Position numbers and translations under genes: made by a program. Of a DNA stretch of 64,000 nucleotides, positions 9,801-18,023 are shown in pieces; position 1 is the first letter of the stretch; each line of letters starts with the position of its first letter. The notes below the pieces were generated by a model. The model was not told the DNA's origin and searched no databases. It was given only the letters and a program-made list of their open reading frames with translations. Source of the DNA: Chitinophaga pinensis (GTDB lineage: Bacteria; Bacteroidota; Bacteroidia; NS11-12g; UBA955); the NCBI GenBank assembly GCA_945877575.1, contig CAMDUE010000001.1, positions 124,001 through 188,000 of the forward strand, in the 5' to 3' direction.

Positions 9801-10461
9801 CACTTTGATGGATGAACTTAAAATTGAAGAAGAGTTGGTTGGGGTATTTCTGAGTAAACATCCGCTAGATGAATATAAATTCATACACAGTGTTCTTAAA
9901 CCCACTCCAGTGAGTGAATTTTCACAAGCAGTTGATCAGAATGAGCCTTTAAATTTCAAAATGATGGGCATTGTAACTTCTTTCAGAGAGGCAATGACTC
10001 AAAGAGGTGCTCCATTCGGAAAAATCAATTTTCTTGATTACACAGGTACCATAGAATTGGCACTTTTCAATAAGCAATATATTGACAACAAAAACTTATT
10101 GTCTCAAGACTACATCTTATGGATAACCGGTACGGTTAAGCCTGGAGTTGATGGAAACAGAGCTAGAGTTGATTATAACCAAGTAAAACTTATTGCAGAT
10201 ATCAATGTCAAATCATTGGTTAGAGCATTGAATGTCTATATGCATCCTAAGGAGCTCTTTGACGGAAAACATCAAACAGTTTCAACTGTATTAGAACAAT
10301 TTCCCGGTAATGTGCAATTATGGTTTCATTTCCAAGATCATGACGAAGATATGGGGGTCTCTTTAGTATCGAATTTCAAAGTTGATTTTAATGAAGAAGT
10401 GCAAGTGATTTTAGATGAGATGGAAGTGAGATTTCAGTTTCAATTGGAGGATAGAATTTGA
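6880..10461 (+). CDS. dnaE: DNA polymerase III subunit alpha
   Basis: Catalytic subunit of the replicative polymerase, 1193 residues. The N-terminal PHP domain begins with LHVHTQYSLLDGA and includes TNDSHYV. The polymerase core has GRGSAAGSLVAYALG (about residue 376), the paired catalytic aspartates in PDVDIDFDD (about 415-423) and a third in LLKMDFLGL (about 588). Helix-hairpin-helix and OB-fold regions follow towards the C-terminus. The ATG comes 2 bases after the lipoprotein gene, and the TGA overlaps the next ATG by one base. Length and motifs are those of the ordinary DnaE1 type. Confidence 0.97.
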   Translation: MPKFSHLHVHTQYSLLDGAAEINKLVQKAKSDGMPAMAITDHGNMFGAFDFYKSVTKAGMLPVIGCEFYLVENRHEKSFGQGKKDKRYHQLLLAKNQKGYENLSKLCSLGYLEGLYSKYPRIDKELLKQYGEGLIATSCCIGAEIPQAIIHKGEEEAEKIFCEWHQMFGNDFYVELQRHHLCNIDNTGIDQEDINQTLIKFARKYNVHIIATNDSHYVEKDDANAHDILLCINTSEFQSTPKATNEESGKGFRFGFPNEEFYFKSQSEMEKLFEDIPEALDNTNRLIDSIQSPELERDIVLPNYTLPDGFLSQKDYLTHLSYEGCRQKFGGAIPTDVEERLKFELNTICNSGYEGYFLIVQDFTSAARKMGVWVGPGRGSAAGSLVAYALGITNVDPVKYDLLFERFLNPERVSMPDVDIDFDDQGRDRVIEYVAKKYGERRIAQIITYGTMAAKSAIRDVGRVLQYPLNQTVGLTKLVPGNLNLKTMLHADIDKLAKDDSVNLKPEEIENLKELQNIYKSNDAASQVLKDAEKLEGSVRNTGVHACGIIIAPKDIDEVVPVARSKDSPWMQVQYDVNQIEKAGLLKMDFLGLSTLTILKDAIAIIKETTGDEIDIDQIPLEDTLTYELFQRGDTNGIFQFESPGMQKYMRDLKPTQFGDLIAMNALYRPGPMKYIPDFVDRKHGRKPVEYDLPEMEEYLKETYGITVYQEQVMLLSQKLAGFSKGKADVLRKAMGKKNKQLIDELKSDFMAGALEKGFPEKVLHKIYSDWEEFAQYAFNKSHSTCYAVIAFQTAYLKAHYPAQFMSAVLKSNMGDIKKITFYMEECRRMGTKVLGPDLNESRSAFTVTKNGEIRFGMNAVKGVGENAVDEILSERDKNGPFSSIFNLTGRVNLRAVNKRNLENLAKAGVFDFDQRYHRAQYLASANDGLIGVELALKFGQKLQADKQSGQMGLFGGGEATVPQEPKLPAVEKFTLMDELKIEEELVGVFLSKHPLDEYKFIHSVLKPTPVSEFSQAVDQNEPLNFKMMGIVTSFREAMTQRGAPFGKINFLDYTGTIELALFNKQYIDNKNLLSQDYILWITGTVKPGVDGNRARVDYNQVKLIADINVKSLVRALNVYMHPKELFDGKHQTVSTVLEQFPGNVQLWFHFQDHDEDMGVSLVSNFKVDFNEEVQVILDEMEVRFQFQLEDRI

Positions 10462-11339
10462 TGAAGGTTTCAGGATTTGCCATTGCACGTAATGTAATCA
10501 AAGCTGATTATCCCATAGGAGAATCCTTGAAATCAATAGAGCCTTTGTGTGATGAAATTGTTGTAGCAATTGGTGCGTCAGATGATGGAACACGTGAATT
10601 CATCGCGAATTTAGGATTAAAAAATCTTAAAATTATTGACACTATTTGGGATGATCAATTAAGAGTGGGAGGGAAAGTACTTGCAGATGAAACAAATAAA
10701 GCTTTAGCTGGTATATCTTCTGATTCAGATTGGTGTTTTTATATTCAGGCAGATGAATGCATCCACGAGGACGATATACCCATAATAAAGAATGCACTCC
10801 TTCAACATAAAGACAACCCCAATATAGAAGGATTATTGTTTAATTACAGGCACTTTTATGGAAGTTATGATTATATAGGAGATTCTCGACGTTGGTATAG
10901 AAAGGAAATCAGAATCATTAAAAATACCGGTAAAATTAAAAGCTGGAAAGATGCCCAAGGATTTAGAACAATCCAAAATGAGAAGTTAAAAGTTGTTCCA
11001 ATTAAGGCTCGTATTTTTCATTATGGCTGGGTTAAACATCCCAAGGAACAACAAATAAAACAAGAGCAATTTCATAGACTTTGGCATGACGATCAATACA
11101 TGCAAAAGAATGTTTATCAACAACAAGAATTCAATTATTCAGGAATAGACTCATTGGTTAAATTCACAGAGACTCACCCGCAAATAATGAAAGACCGTAT
11201 AAATCGAATCAATTGGAAATTTGATTTCGATGTGAGTAGAAAGAATTTCAACCTCAAAACGTTTTTTCTCTATTGGTTTGAAAAATTCACTGGAAAACGA
11301 ATTGGGGAATACAAAAACTACAAAGTTGTCAATCCATGA
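10461..11339 (+). CDS. Family 2-like glycosyltransferase
   Basis: Predicted nucleotide-sugar-dependent glycosyltransferase with a GT-A fold. The N-terminus (GFAIARNVIKADYPIGESL), the DEIVVAIGASDDGTREF segment and an acidic ADE (FYIQADECIHEDD) at the usual DxD position support this. There is no transmembrane segment, so it probably acts at the cytoplasmic face. ATG at 10461 overlaps the dnaE stop (TGATG); a TTG at 10458 is also in frame. It overlaps the flavoprotein gene by 4 bases. The acceptor and sugar cannot be read from the sequence. Confidence 0.85.
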   Translation: MKVSGFAIARNVIKADYPIGESLKSIEPLCDEIVVAIGASDDGTREFIANLGLKNLKIIDTIWDDQLRVGGKVLADETNKALAGISSDSDWCFYIQADECIHEDDIPIIKNALLQHKDNPNIEGLLFNYRHFYGSYDYIGDSRRWYRKEIRIIKNTGKIKSWKDAQGFRTIQNEKLKVVPIKARIFHYGWVKHPKEQQIKQEQFHRLWHDDQYMQKNVYQQQEFNYSGIDSLVKFTETHPQIMKDRINRINWKFDFDVSRKNFNLKTFFLYWFEKFTGKRIGEYKNYKVVNP

Positions 11340-12577
11340 TAGATGTTGCTGTCATTGGTGGTGGTGCATCAGGATTTTATTGCGCCATTCGAATAAAGGA
11401 ACTCGCACCCCATTTATCGGTTGCCATTTTTGAAAAAACAGGGAAAACCTTGACAAAAGTGAGGGTTAGTGGCGGTGGTCGTTGCAATGTTACCCATGAC
11501 TGCAGTAAAACTTCAGAATTAATTGCAAACTATCCGCGTGGAGCATCATTTTTAAAGAAAGTTTTTCAGGAGTTTGGGGTAGATCAGTTTCTTGATTGGT
11601 TACACTCCCATAATGTTCAAACCAAGATTGAGACAGATGGACGTATTTTTCCTACAACCAATTCATCAGAAACAATTGCTGGACTTTTTGAATATTTGGC
11701 CAATAAATATAAAATCGACATTCATAAAAATCATGAATGGCTTGGATTCACCCGTATTGACAATCAATTTCATCAAGAATTTAACGATAGATTAGATTCG
11801 AAAAAAGTTAATGTGATTTCAAAACTCATCGTTATTGCAACGGGTGGAATTCCAGATTTGGGTAAAATCATTTGGAAATCATCTTTTGAGTGGGTCAATC
11901 CTGTACCGTCTCTATTTTCTTTCAATGCCGATAAATCAGACTTGAATAAATTAAAACCGCTGTCAGGGGTTTCTGTATCCAATTGTAAAATTAAAATAAT
12001 GGGAGAGAAGGAAGCTTTTCAAGGACCTTTATTAATCACTCATTGGGGAATTAGTGGTCCGGCAGTATTGAAAACGAGTGCTTGGATGGCGCGTAAATTA
12101 TTTGATCAACAATATAAATTCAAAGTACTCATTTCTTGGGTGGGTGATTTTACAGAGGATCAAGTTAGAGAAATGGTTTACAAAGAGATCGATAACAATC
12201 CCAAGAAACTGTGGAAGAACATTTCCATATTTGAACTTCCAAATAGGTTATGGGAGTTGATTTTGAACGAAAGCGGAATTGATTTGAATTCAGTAGGAAG
12301 TAGTCTAAATAAAAAGTTAGTTAACAAACTTACTGAAAATGTAATGAGGTTTCCGATAGAGATTTCTGGAAAAACCACCTTCAAAGAAGAATTTGTTACA
12401 GCGGGTGGTATATCCACTGATAGTATTTCTTTTAAAAGTATGGAAGTTAAAAATCAATCGGGTATCTATGCCTGCGGTGAGGTTTTAGATATAGACGGAA
12501 TAACTGGCGGATTTAATTTCCAAGGAGCATGGAGTACAGCAGAAATTGCTGCTCGAGCTATTTCGAAATTGAATTAA
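11336..12577 (+). CDS. HI0933/BaiN-family FAD-dependent oxidoreductase
   Basis: Flavoprotein of the HI0933/YhiN family, 413 residues. The N-terminal dinucleotide-binding motif is VAVIGGGASGFYCAI, VRVSGGGRCNVTHDC is the family hallmark, and the C-terminal FAD motif is GIYACGEVLDIDGITGGFNFQ. The physiological substrate of most members is unknown; related BaiN acts on bile acids, but nothing here points to that. It is coupled to the glycosyltransferase by an ATGA overlap. Its 3' end overlaps the convergent response regulator gene by 4 bases. Confidence 0.9.
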   Translation: MIDVAVIGGGASGFYCAIRIKELAPHLSVAIFEKTGKTLTKVRVSGGGRCNVTHDCSKTSELIANYPRGASFLKKVFQEFGVDQFLDWLHSHNVQTKIETDGRIFPTTNSSETIAGLFEYLANKYKIDIHKNHEWLGFTRIDNQFHQEFNDRLDSKKVNVISKLIVIATGGIPDLGKIIWKSSFEWVNPVPSLFSFNADKSDLNKLKPLSGVSVSNCKIKIMGEKEAFQGPLLITHWGISGPAVLKTSAWMARKLFDQQYKFKVLISWVGDFTEDQVREMVYKEIDNNPKKLWKNISIFELPNRLWELILNESGIDLNSVGSSLNKKLVNKLTENVMRFPIEISGKTTFKEEFVTAGGISTDSISFKSMEVKNQSGIYACGEVLDIDGITGGFNFQGAWSTAEIAARAISKLN

Positions 12578-13272
12578 TCTTCTTCAGTATACTTATAACC
12601 AACACCTCTAAGGCTTAAAAAGTACTTTGGATTTTTAGCATCTTCTTCAAAATATTTCCTGAAAGCCAGAATGAAATTATCAATGGTTCTAGTACTTGGG
12701 AAAACGGTATATCCCCAAACTGTTTTTAAGATTTCTTCGCGGGTCACAACCAAATTTTTCTTTTCAATAAGCAACTTTAATAACTGAGCTTCCTTTTTGG
12801 TCAATTTGAATTCTCCAGATTTCCCAACCGCCCTATATGAATTGAAATCTATCGTGTTTCCACCAAAGCTGTATTCTTGTAGAGTTAATCTAGGAGTGTT
12901 TTGCTGGGTTCTACGAATCAACTTCTGCACCCTCAACATCATTTCCTCTAATTCAAATGGTTTGGCCAAATAATCATCGGCACCTGCTTTTAAACCACCT
13001 ATACGATCTTTACTACTATTGCTTGCAGAGAGTATCATGATAGGTATATCGTTATTTGACAATCGAATGTGTTGAGTAGCGGTTATTCCATCCATAGACG
13101 GCATCATAATATCCATGATGACCAGATCAAAGCTTTCAGATTTTAACTTTTGGATAGCTATAGCTCCGTGACCGGCAACGGCAACTTTATAACCCTCCAT
13201 TTCAAGATTAATTCTAATCAATTCTGCTAAATCTGCTTCATCTTCAACCAAAAGAATTCGATGGGACTTCAT
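12574..13272 (-). CDS. OmpR-family response regulator
   Basis: DNA-binding response regulator, 232 residues. The receiver domain has the acidic pair in LLVEDEADLAE, the phospho-acceptor Asp54 in LVIMDIMMPSMDG, and the conserved Lys in DDYLAKPF. The C-terminal winged helix (residues about 130-230) ends in SLRGVGYKY. It starts one base after the histidine kinase gene and is surely co-transcribed. It resembles the RprY type of Bacteroidota. The target genes are unknown. Confidence 0.94.
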   Translation of the reverse strand: MKSHRILLVEDEADLAELIRINLEMEGYKVAVAGHGAIAIQKLKSESFDLVIMDIMMPSMDGITATQHIRLSNNDIPIMILSASNSSKDRIGGLKAGADDYLAKPFELEEMMLRVQKLIRRTQQNTPRLTLQEYSFGGNTIDFNSYRAVGKSGEFKLTKKEAQLLKLLIEKKNLVVTREEILKTVWGYTVFPSTRTIDNFILAFRKYFEEDAKNPKYFLSLRGVGYKYTEED

Positions 13273-13273
13273 A

Positions 13274-14485
13274 TTATTTAGTTTGTTGTTGTTTGTTGAT
13301 TTTTAAAATAAAAACGGCGCCTTGTGGTTTATTGTCAAGGATTGATACTTTTCCGCCATGCATTTCGGTAATTTGCTTGACCAAATAAAGACCTAAACCA
13401 GACCCCGGCTGTGAACGAGTTTTTTCTTCACCCACTCTGTAAAACTTCTCAAAAACCCTTTTTTTATCAGAATCTAAAATACCAATACCTTGGTCTATTA
13501 CTTGGATTTGATATTGGGACATTGAATCGGTTAAAATTATTTCTACCACCGATTCATCTTCAGAATATTTAAATGCATTGGTTATGAGGTTTTTAATAAC
13601 CGTTTTGAGCATTTTTTCATCAACCTCTCCAATGATTCCATCAGGGGTGTTAGTTAATAATCTACCTTTCCTTTCAGCAGTAAGCTCCAAAGAGATAATG
13701 GCTTCTTGAATTAATTCACTGATGTTTTTTTCGGAAAAAACAGGATCTACAAATTTGCTTTCGAAGCGAGTAGCCATCAAAATTTGCTCTACCATGTTTG
13801 ACAATCTCAGTAGGTTTGAGTTAGCCATTTCCAACATTTTTGGTAGCAGTTTTAGTGATGTATCCTTCTTAACTGTTTGAAGGGCTAAACGCGCTGCAGA
13901 TATGGGTGTCTTTAATTCATGCGTAACTGCCAACAAGAAATTATTCTGTTGGGCATTTAACCGAAGAATTTTATCTACATATACAAACATGCCACCTCCA
14001 ATGATTAAAGTTATGATTCCAAGAGTAATACCTTCATAAATCCACGCTTTCTTTTTATTTAAAAGGGTGTTGTTTACTTCTAATGTTATCTCTTCACGAA
14101 GAGATAGACCAATTTCTACATAATTTCGTTGCCTATTTGTCACAAAAAAAACACGAAAATCTTTAAACTCTTGATTTACAATTGATTTAATTTTTACTGA
14201 ATCGCAAATCCCCATGGTTTTGTTGATTTTATAAACTTCACCTATGGTATTTCCAGGTTTTCCGGTCTTAAGCATTTTTGAGAGTCCCACATTTTGATGT
14301 AGAAGCAAATAATTCTCAATTTTAACCTCAACGAGCTGCTTTTTTAAGTCAAGTTTCTCAATTTGAGATTCATAATTTCTCTCTTGAAAGCGCACCAATG
14401 CAAATGCCCACCAAACCAAGGCGCTCAACATGTACAAATTGATTGCCCCAATGGCCAACATTATTTTTATCCTATTATTTACCAT
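13274..14485 (-). CDS. Membrane sensor histidine kinase
   Basis: Partner kinase of the downstream regulator. Two transmembrane segments (about residues 7-30 and 152-170) flank a roughly 120-residue periplasmic sensor region with no recognisable domain. HisKA follows with phospho-acceptor His189 in LAVTHELKTPIS, then HATPase_c with an N box (NLITNAFKYS), VIDQGIGI and GSGLGLYLVKQ. ATG at 14485 is preferred over the in-frame TTG at 14491. TAATATTG lies just upstream on this strand, overlapping the divergent promoter of the oxidase gene. Confidence 0.93.
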   Translation of the reverse strand: MVNNRIKIMLAIGAINLYMLSALVWWAFALVRFQERNYESQIEKLDLKKQLVEVKIENYLLLHQNVGLSKMLKTGKPGNTIGEVYKINKTMGICDSVKIKSIVNQEFKDFRVFFVTNRQRNYVEIGLSLREEITLEVNNTLLNKKKAWIYEGITLGIITLIIGGGMFVYVDKILRLNAQQNNFLLAVTHELKTPISAARLALQTVKKDTSLKLLPKMLEMANSNLLRLSNMVEQILMATRFESKFVDPVFSEKNISELIQEAIISLELTAERKGRLLTNTPDGIIGEVDEKMLKTVIKNLITNAFKYSEDESVVEIILTDSMSQYQIQVIDQGIGILDSDKKRVFEKFYRVGEEKTRSQPGSGLGLYLVKQITEMHGGKVSILDNKPQGAVFILKINKQQQTK

Positions 14486-14498
14486 TGTCAATATTAAA

Positions 14499-14506
14499 TA
14501 CCTTTG
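14499..14506 (+). promoter_or_regulatory. -7 element (TACCTTTG) of the glycolate/lactate oxidase gene
   Basis: Exact match to TAnnTTTG, followed by C, 8 bases before the ATG at 14515. The kinase gene starts only 29 bases away on the other strand, so the two promoters must overlap and their transcription may be mutually exclusive. Confidence 0.55.
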
Positions 14507-14514
14507 CTAACGAT

Positions 14515-15915
14515 ATGGTCCAAAAACAAACTTTTATTCAAAACCATGTTCAATGGTTTATTGAACTTCTGGGTCACGCGAATGTAAGTCAAAATTTGAA
14601 TGACTTAGAATCCGTCTCAACAGATTACACTGAGGATCTATCATTTTTACCCGATTTATTGTTGATTCCATCGAATACTGAGCAATTATCACATATCTTA
14701 AAATATTGCAACAGTCATAAGATTTCCGTCTATACCAGAGGAGCTGGAACCGGTCTGTCCGGTGCTTGTTTACCCGTTCATGGTGGGGTGGTTATTTCTA
14801 TGAAGAAATTCAATAAAATTTTACACATTGATAAAGAGAATTTTCAAGTGACGGTTGAATCTGGGGTTGTAAATGCTGAGTTAAAAGAAATTTTGAAGCC
14901 CTTCGGATTGACTTATCCACCAGATCCAGCAAGTATGGGATCTTCCACTATTGGCGGCAATATTGCTCACGGTGCCGGCGGACCTAAAGCCGTAAAATAT
15001 GGAACTACCAGAGATTATGTACTTAATTTAGAAGTGGTGCTTCCTACCGGAGATGTAATTTGGACAGGTGCAAATACCTTAAAAAACTCCACTGGATTTT
15101 CTTTAACCCATTTGATGATTGGGAGCGAAGGACTTCTTGGCATTGTCACAAAGGCTGTTTTGAAGTTGATTCCATTAAAAACCCAAGAATTGTTGATGCT
15201 CGCTTCATTCGATGATGCTTCTAAAGCGGCCTCATGTGTAAACTCAATATTAATCAATGGATTCGAGCCAGCGGGTATTGAGCTTATGGAAGTTTCAGGG
15301 GTTGATATTGCTATGGATATTTTGAAAATACCCTTTCCCAAACCAGCAAATACGGCATTCTACCTTCTTATCATTTTAGATGGTAATAACATGGATGAAT
15401 TGAACTTGACCGCCGAGAATTTATATCCATTTCTGGAGGAAGAAGGAGCTATTGAAGTCTATTTACCCAATAATTCCGAAATGTCTGCTGATTGGTGGAA
15501 AATTAGAAGATCATTAGGTGAATTGGTAAAACAACAGAGTGTTTATAAAGAAGAAGATACTGTTGTCCCTCGTTCGAAACTTCCGGAATTATTGAGTGGA
15601 GTTAAAGGAATAGGCAATAAATATGGATTTCGAAGTGTTTGTTATGGTCACGCTGGAGATGGAAATCTGCATGTAAATATCCTAAAAGATCAAATGACAG
15701 AAGATCAATGGAAAAATGAAGTTCCAATGGGAATTGTCGAAATTTTTGAACTTTGTAAATCCTTAGGGGGAACCATTAGCGGAGAACATGGCATAGGACT
15801 CGTGCAAGCGCCTTATTTAAAGATTGTACTCAGTGATGTGCATCTAAATATCATGAAGGGAATAAAACAATCATTTGATCCCAACGGAATATTGAATCCT
15901 GGTAAATGGCTTTGA
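14515..15915 (+). CDS. FAD-binding oxidoreductase, GlcD/D-lactate dehydrogenase family
   Basis: Oxidises a 2-hydroxy acid (glycolate, D-lactate or similar). The FAD_binding_4 domain has YTRGAGTGLSGACLP and DPASMGSSTIGGNIAHGAGG; the FAD-oxidase C-terminal domain has CYGHAGDGNLHVN and GTISGEHGIG. The 466-residue length is typical of GlcD. The longer frame from 14443 starts upstream of the promoter and inside the divergent kinase gene, so ATG 14515 is chosen. No glcE/glcF partners are adjacent, so the substrate is unresolved. Confidence 0.9.
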   Translation: MVQKQTFIQNHVQWFIELLGHANVSQNLNDLESVSTDYTEDLSFLPDLLLIPSNTEQLSHILKYCNSHKISVYTRGAGTGLSGACLPVHGGVVISMKKFNKILHIDKENFQVTVESGVVNAELKEILKPFGLTYPPDPASMGSSTIGGNIAHGAGGPKAVKYGTTRDYVLNLEVVLPTGDVIWTGANTLKNSTGFSLTHLMIGSEGLLGIVTKAVLKLIPLKTQELLMLASFDDASKAASCVNSILINGFEPAGIELMEVSGVDIAMDILKIPFPKPANTAFYLLIILDGNNMDELNLTAENLYPFLEEEGAIEVYLPNNSEMSADWWKIRRSLGELVKQQSVYKEEDTVVPRSKLPELLSGVKGIGNKYGFRSVCYGHAGDGNLHVNILKDQMTEDQWKNEVPMGIVEIFELCKSLGGTISGEHGIGLVQAPYLKIVLSDVHLNIMKGIKQSFDPNGILNPGKWL

Positions 15916-15925
15916 GAAAACCTAC

Positions 15926-16225
15926 TTATAATCGGTAAATTACGTTAAACGTATTGGTCTGAGCCTTTTCCTTAAAATGGATTTTAGTTTTTCTCCAAGT
16001 TTGGATGAATAGTTCGCTATTTCTGTAATTTTCCAAATCTTCAATGGCTCGCCAAATACTTGAGGTATATATGATACTAGAGTCTTCGAAATCTACAATT
16101 AAATTGAGCGCTAAGCAACCTGGGAAATTTCTTATTTTCTCTTTTGAATCTTCAAATACTTCCATAAAATCAGAAATGCGATCAGTTTGGAAACTCATTC
16201 TCACAAGACGTTGTATTTCGCTCAT
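15926..16225 (-). CDS. Antibiotic biosynthesis monooxygenase-like (ABM) domain protein
   Basis: Small protein of 99 residues with a predicted dimeric alpha/beta-barrel fold. It starts MSEIQRLVRMSFQ, has a helix with FMEVFEDSKEKIRNFPGC, and an IWRAIEDLENYRNSE segment typical of ABM proteins. These are often monooxygenases or haem-related proteins, but the catalytic role here is unknown. It lies 4 bases after the SAM-adenosyltransferase-like gene and is probably co-transcribed. Its end faces the oxidase gene across 10 bases. Confidence 0.8.
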   Translation of the reverse strand: MSEIQRLVRMSFQTDRISDFMEVFEDSKEKIRNFPGCLALNLIVDFEDSSIIYTSSIWRAIEDLENYRNSELFIQTWRKTKIHFKEKAQTNTFNVIYRL

Positions 16226-16229
16226 ATAT

Positions 16230-17036
16230 TTAATCTAAAAATTCTACAATTATCTGGGAATTCGGTTCAATTGCAAGAGCATGAGCAACATTTCCGGCAT
16301 TTTGTGCAATTTGAAATATATCTCCATGTCCAAATAAACACAATATTTGCCCTTCAGGAACATCATCATAGTCAGTTGAAATACGATCAAAGGTTTCAAA
16401 AAGGGTTTTAATTCTGAACTTTCGGTTGTTACATAATTCGTAGAATTCAGATTTATGAATGTTAAAAAAAGCATTGCCGCCATTGTCAACATAGGTACAA
16501 GTTAATCTGATGGTATTTCTTGCAATGGTAGGATTTAATGCTAATGGCTTGACCATGTGTACCTTGGGCTCATAAACAGTGTCAATACTATCAAAAAGGT
16601 TATTATCTAAAATACGTTTAACTGCAGGAATATAAATATCTGTCAATGCTTTTATGGGTAATTGTATTCCGTGTGTTGGAATGATATAATAAGAAACATC
16701 ATCTTGAGGAAAAGCCAAATAGAAAAATCCATTGTCTGGTCCTAAAAATAATTGATTGTTGTATTTAGCAATGATATAACGTTTGGTTTGAATGGCAATA
16801 AATGAAAGATTGCATATGTGAATGGTTCCGGAAGGAAACTCATTCATAAATTGGCGCAATACCACACTTTGGTATACAGAGTGTCCTTTTTTGATATCTG
16901 ATGGACTTAATGCTATCGAATATTCGCTAAAGTTGGAAAATAATTTAGACTGTGCAATGGTGAAATCCACCGAATCAAACCGGTTGTCAGACCAATAATG
17001 AATGATTTTTGGCTTATTTCCATGGGCGCTTTCCAT
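16230..17036 (-). CDS. Degenerate SAM hydroxide adenosyltransferase (DUF62) homologue
   Basis: Belongs to the SAM-hydrolysing chlorinase/fluorinase (DUF62) family. FPSGTIHI, LFLGPDNGFFYL and, in the C-terminal domain, TYVDNGGNAFFNI match conserved family segments. The N-terminal TDFG/TDWG motif is replaced by WSDNRFD, and the usual aspartate-glycine loop before the GPDNG motif is absent. ATG at 17036 is used because the upstream codon at 17057 is TTG and the family begins close to this point. It is divergent from phoH; from memory this pairing is common in Bacteroidota. Catalytic activity is doubtful. Confidence 0.82.
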   Translation of the reverse strand: MESAHGNKPKIIHYWSDNRFDSVDFTIAQSKLFSNFSEYSIALSPSDIKKGHSVYQSVVLRQFMNEFPSGTIHICNLSFIAIQTKRYIIAKYNNQLFLGPDNGFFYLAFPQDDVSYYIIPTHGIQLPIKALTDIYIPAVKRILDNNLFDSIDTVYEPKVHMVKPLALNPTIARNTIRLTCTYVDNGGNAFFNIHKSEFYELCNNRKFRIKTLFETFDRISTDYDDVPEGQILCLFGHGDIFQIAQNAGNVAHALAIEPNSQIIVEFLD

Positions 17037-17043
17037 ATATTTG
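17036..17043 (+). promoter_or_regulatory. -7 element (TATATTTG) of phoH
   Basis: Exact TAnnTTTG 20 bases before the TTG start at 17064, with a TTTG at 17008-17011, 24 bases upstream, as a possible -33 element. It overlaps the first codon of the divergent gene. It argues against the ATG codons at 16998 and 17022 as phoH starts, since they lie upstream of the promoter. Confidence 0.5.
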
Positions 17044-17063
17044 TAAAAATAATCCAAAAGAGT

Positions 17064-18020
17064 TTGACGGAGTTAATCTATACCCTCGAAATTATCAACC
17101 CACAGTTATTTTATGGGCCAAATAATCAACATTTGAATCTCATAAAATCAAAATATCCCAAACTCCAATTTGTAGCTAGAGGAGATGAAATCAAGGTGTT
17201 TGGCGACCAAGAAAGCCTCGTTAATTTCAGAAGTGGGATGGGAGTGTTAGAAAAATTGTACATCAACACTGGAGAGTTAAATGAAAGAACCATTTCCGAT
17301 GCTTTGGAAATTCCCGAAGGTTCAGAACCTGAAGCCCGTGAACTAAACGATGATGTATTATTTATCGGAACTCGCGGACAAAAAATCAAGGCTAAAACAC
17401 GCAATCAAAGAAAAATGCTCGATGCGTGTAAATCAAACGATGTTCTTTTTGCCATTGGCCCAGCGGGAACCGGAAAAACCTATACTGCTGTGGCTCTTGC
17501 AGTATTGGCGTTAAAAAATAGAGAAATTAGAAAGATCATTCTGACCAGGCCGGCAGTTGAAGCTGGTGAAAACCTCGGTTTTCTTCCCGGTGATTTAAAG
17601 GAAAAAATTGATCCGTATTTGAGGCCACTTTACGACGCTCTAGAAGATATGATTCCTCTAGATAAACTCAAAAGCATGATTGAGAGTCGAACCGTTGAAA
17701 TTGCTCCGCTAGCCTTCATGAGAGGAAGAACTTTAGACAATTGTTTTGTTATTTTGGATGAAGCTCAAAATGCCACAGAACTGCAATTGAAAATGTTCTT
17801 AACCCGAATGGGACCTAATGCAAAAATGATCATTACTGGCGACATGAGCCAAATAGATTTACCCAGAAAGCACATGAGCGGCTTATTTAAAGCGCTTAGA
17901 ATTTTAACAAATATTGAAGGAATTAGTATCATTGAACTTGATACATCTGACGTTGTAAGACATAAACTAGTCAGAGAAATTATAAAAGCATATGAAAAAT
18001 CCGAGGATCAAAATCAATAA
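17064..18020 (+). CDS. phoH: PhoH-family ATPase
   Basis: Cytoplasmic P-loop ATPase of the PhoH/YbeZ family, linked elsewhere to RNA metabolism and ribosome maturation. It has a KH-like N-terminal part, Walker A GPAGTGKTYTA (about residues 131-141), Walker B VILDEAQNAT and ITGDMSQIDLP. I chose the TTG at 17064 because homologues begin close to the LEIINP segment and a TAnnTTTG box lies just upstream, giving 318 residues. The frame is open back to 16998, but that stretch runs into the divergent gene. purC follows after 3 bases. Confidence 0.92.
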   Translation: MTELIYTLEIINPQLFYGPNNQHLNLIKSKYPKLQFVARGDEIKVFGDQESLVNFRSGMGVLEKLYINTGELNERTISDALEIPEGSEPEARELNDDVLFIGTRGQKIKAKTRNQRKMLDACKSNDVLFAIGPAGTGKTYTAVALAVLALKNREIRKIILTRPAVEAGENLGFLPGDLKEKIDPYLRPLYDALEDMIPLDKLKSMIESRTVEIAPLAFMRGRTLDNCFVILDEAQNATELQLKMFLTRMGPNAKMIITGDMSQIDLPRKHMSGLFKALRILTNIEGISIIELDTSDVVRHKLVREIIKAYEKSEDQNQ

Positions 18021-18023
18021 ACA

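Noticed and set aside
15941-15953. Palindrome TACGTTAAACGTA
   Set aside because: Short, inside the 3' end of the ABM gene, no tail and no second copy; expected by chance.
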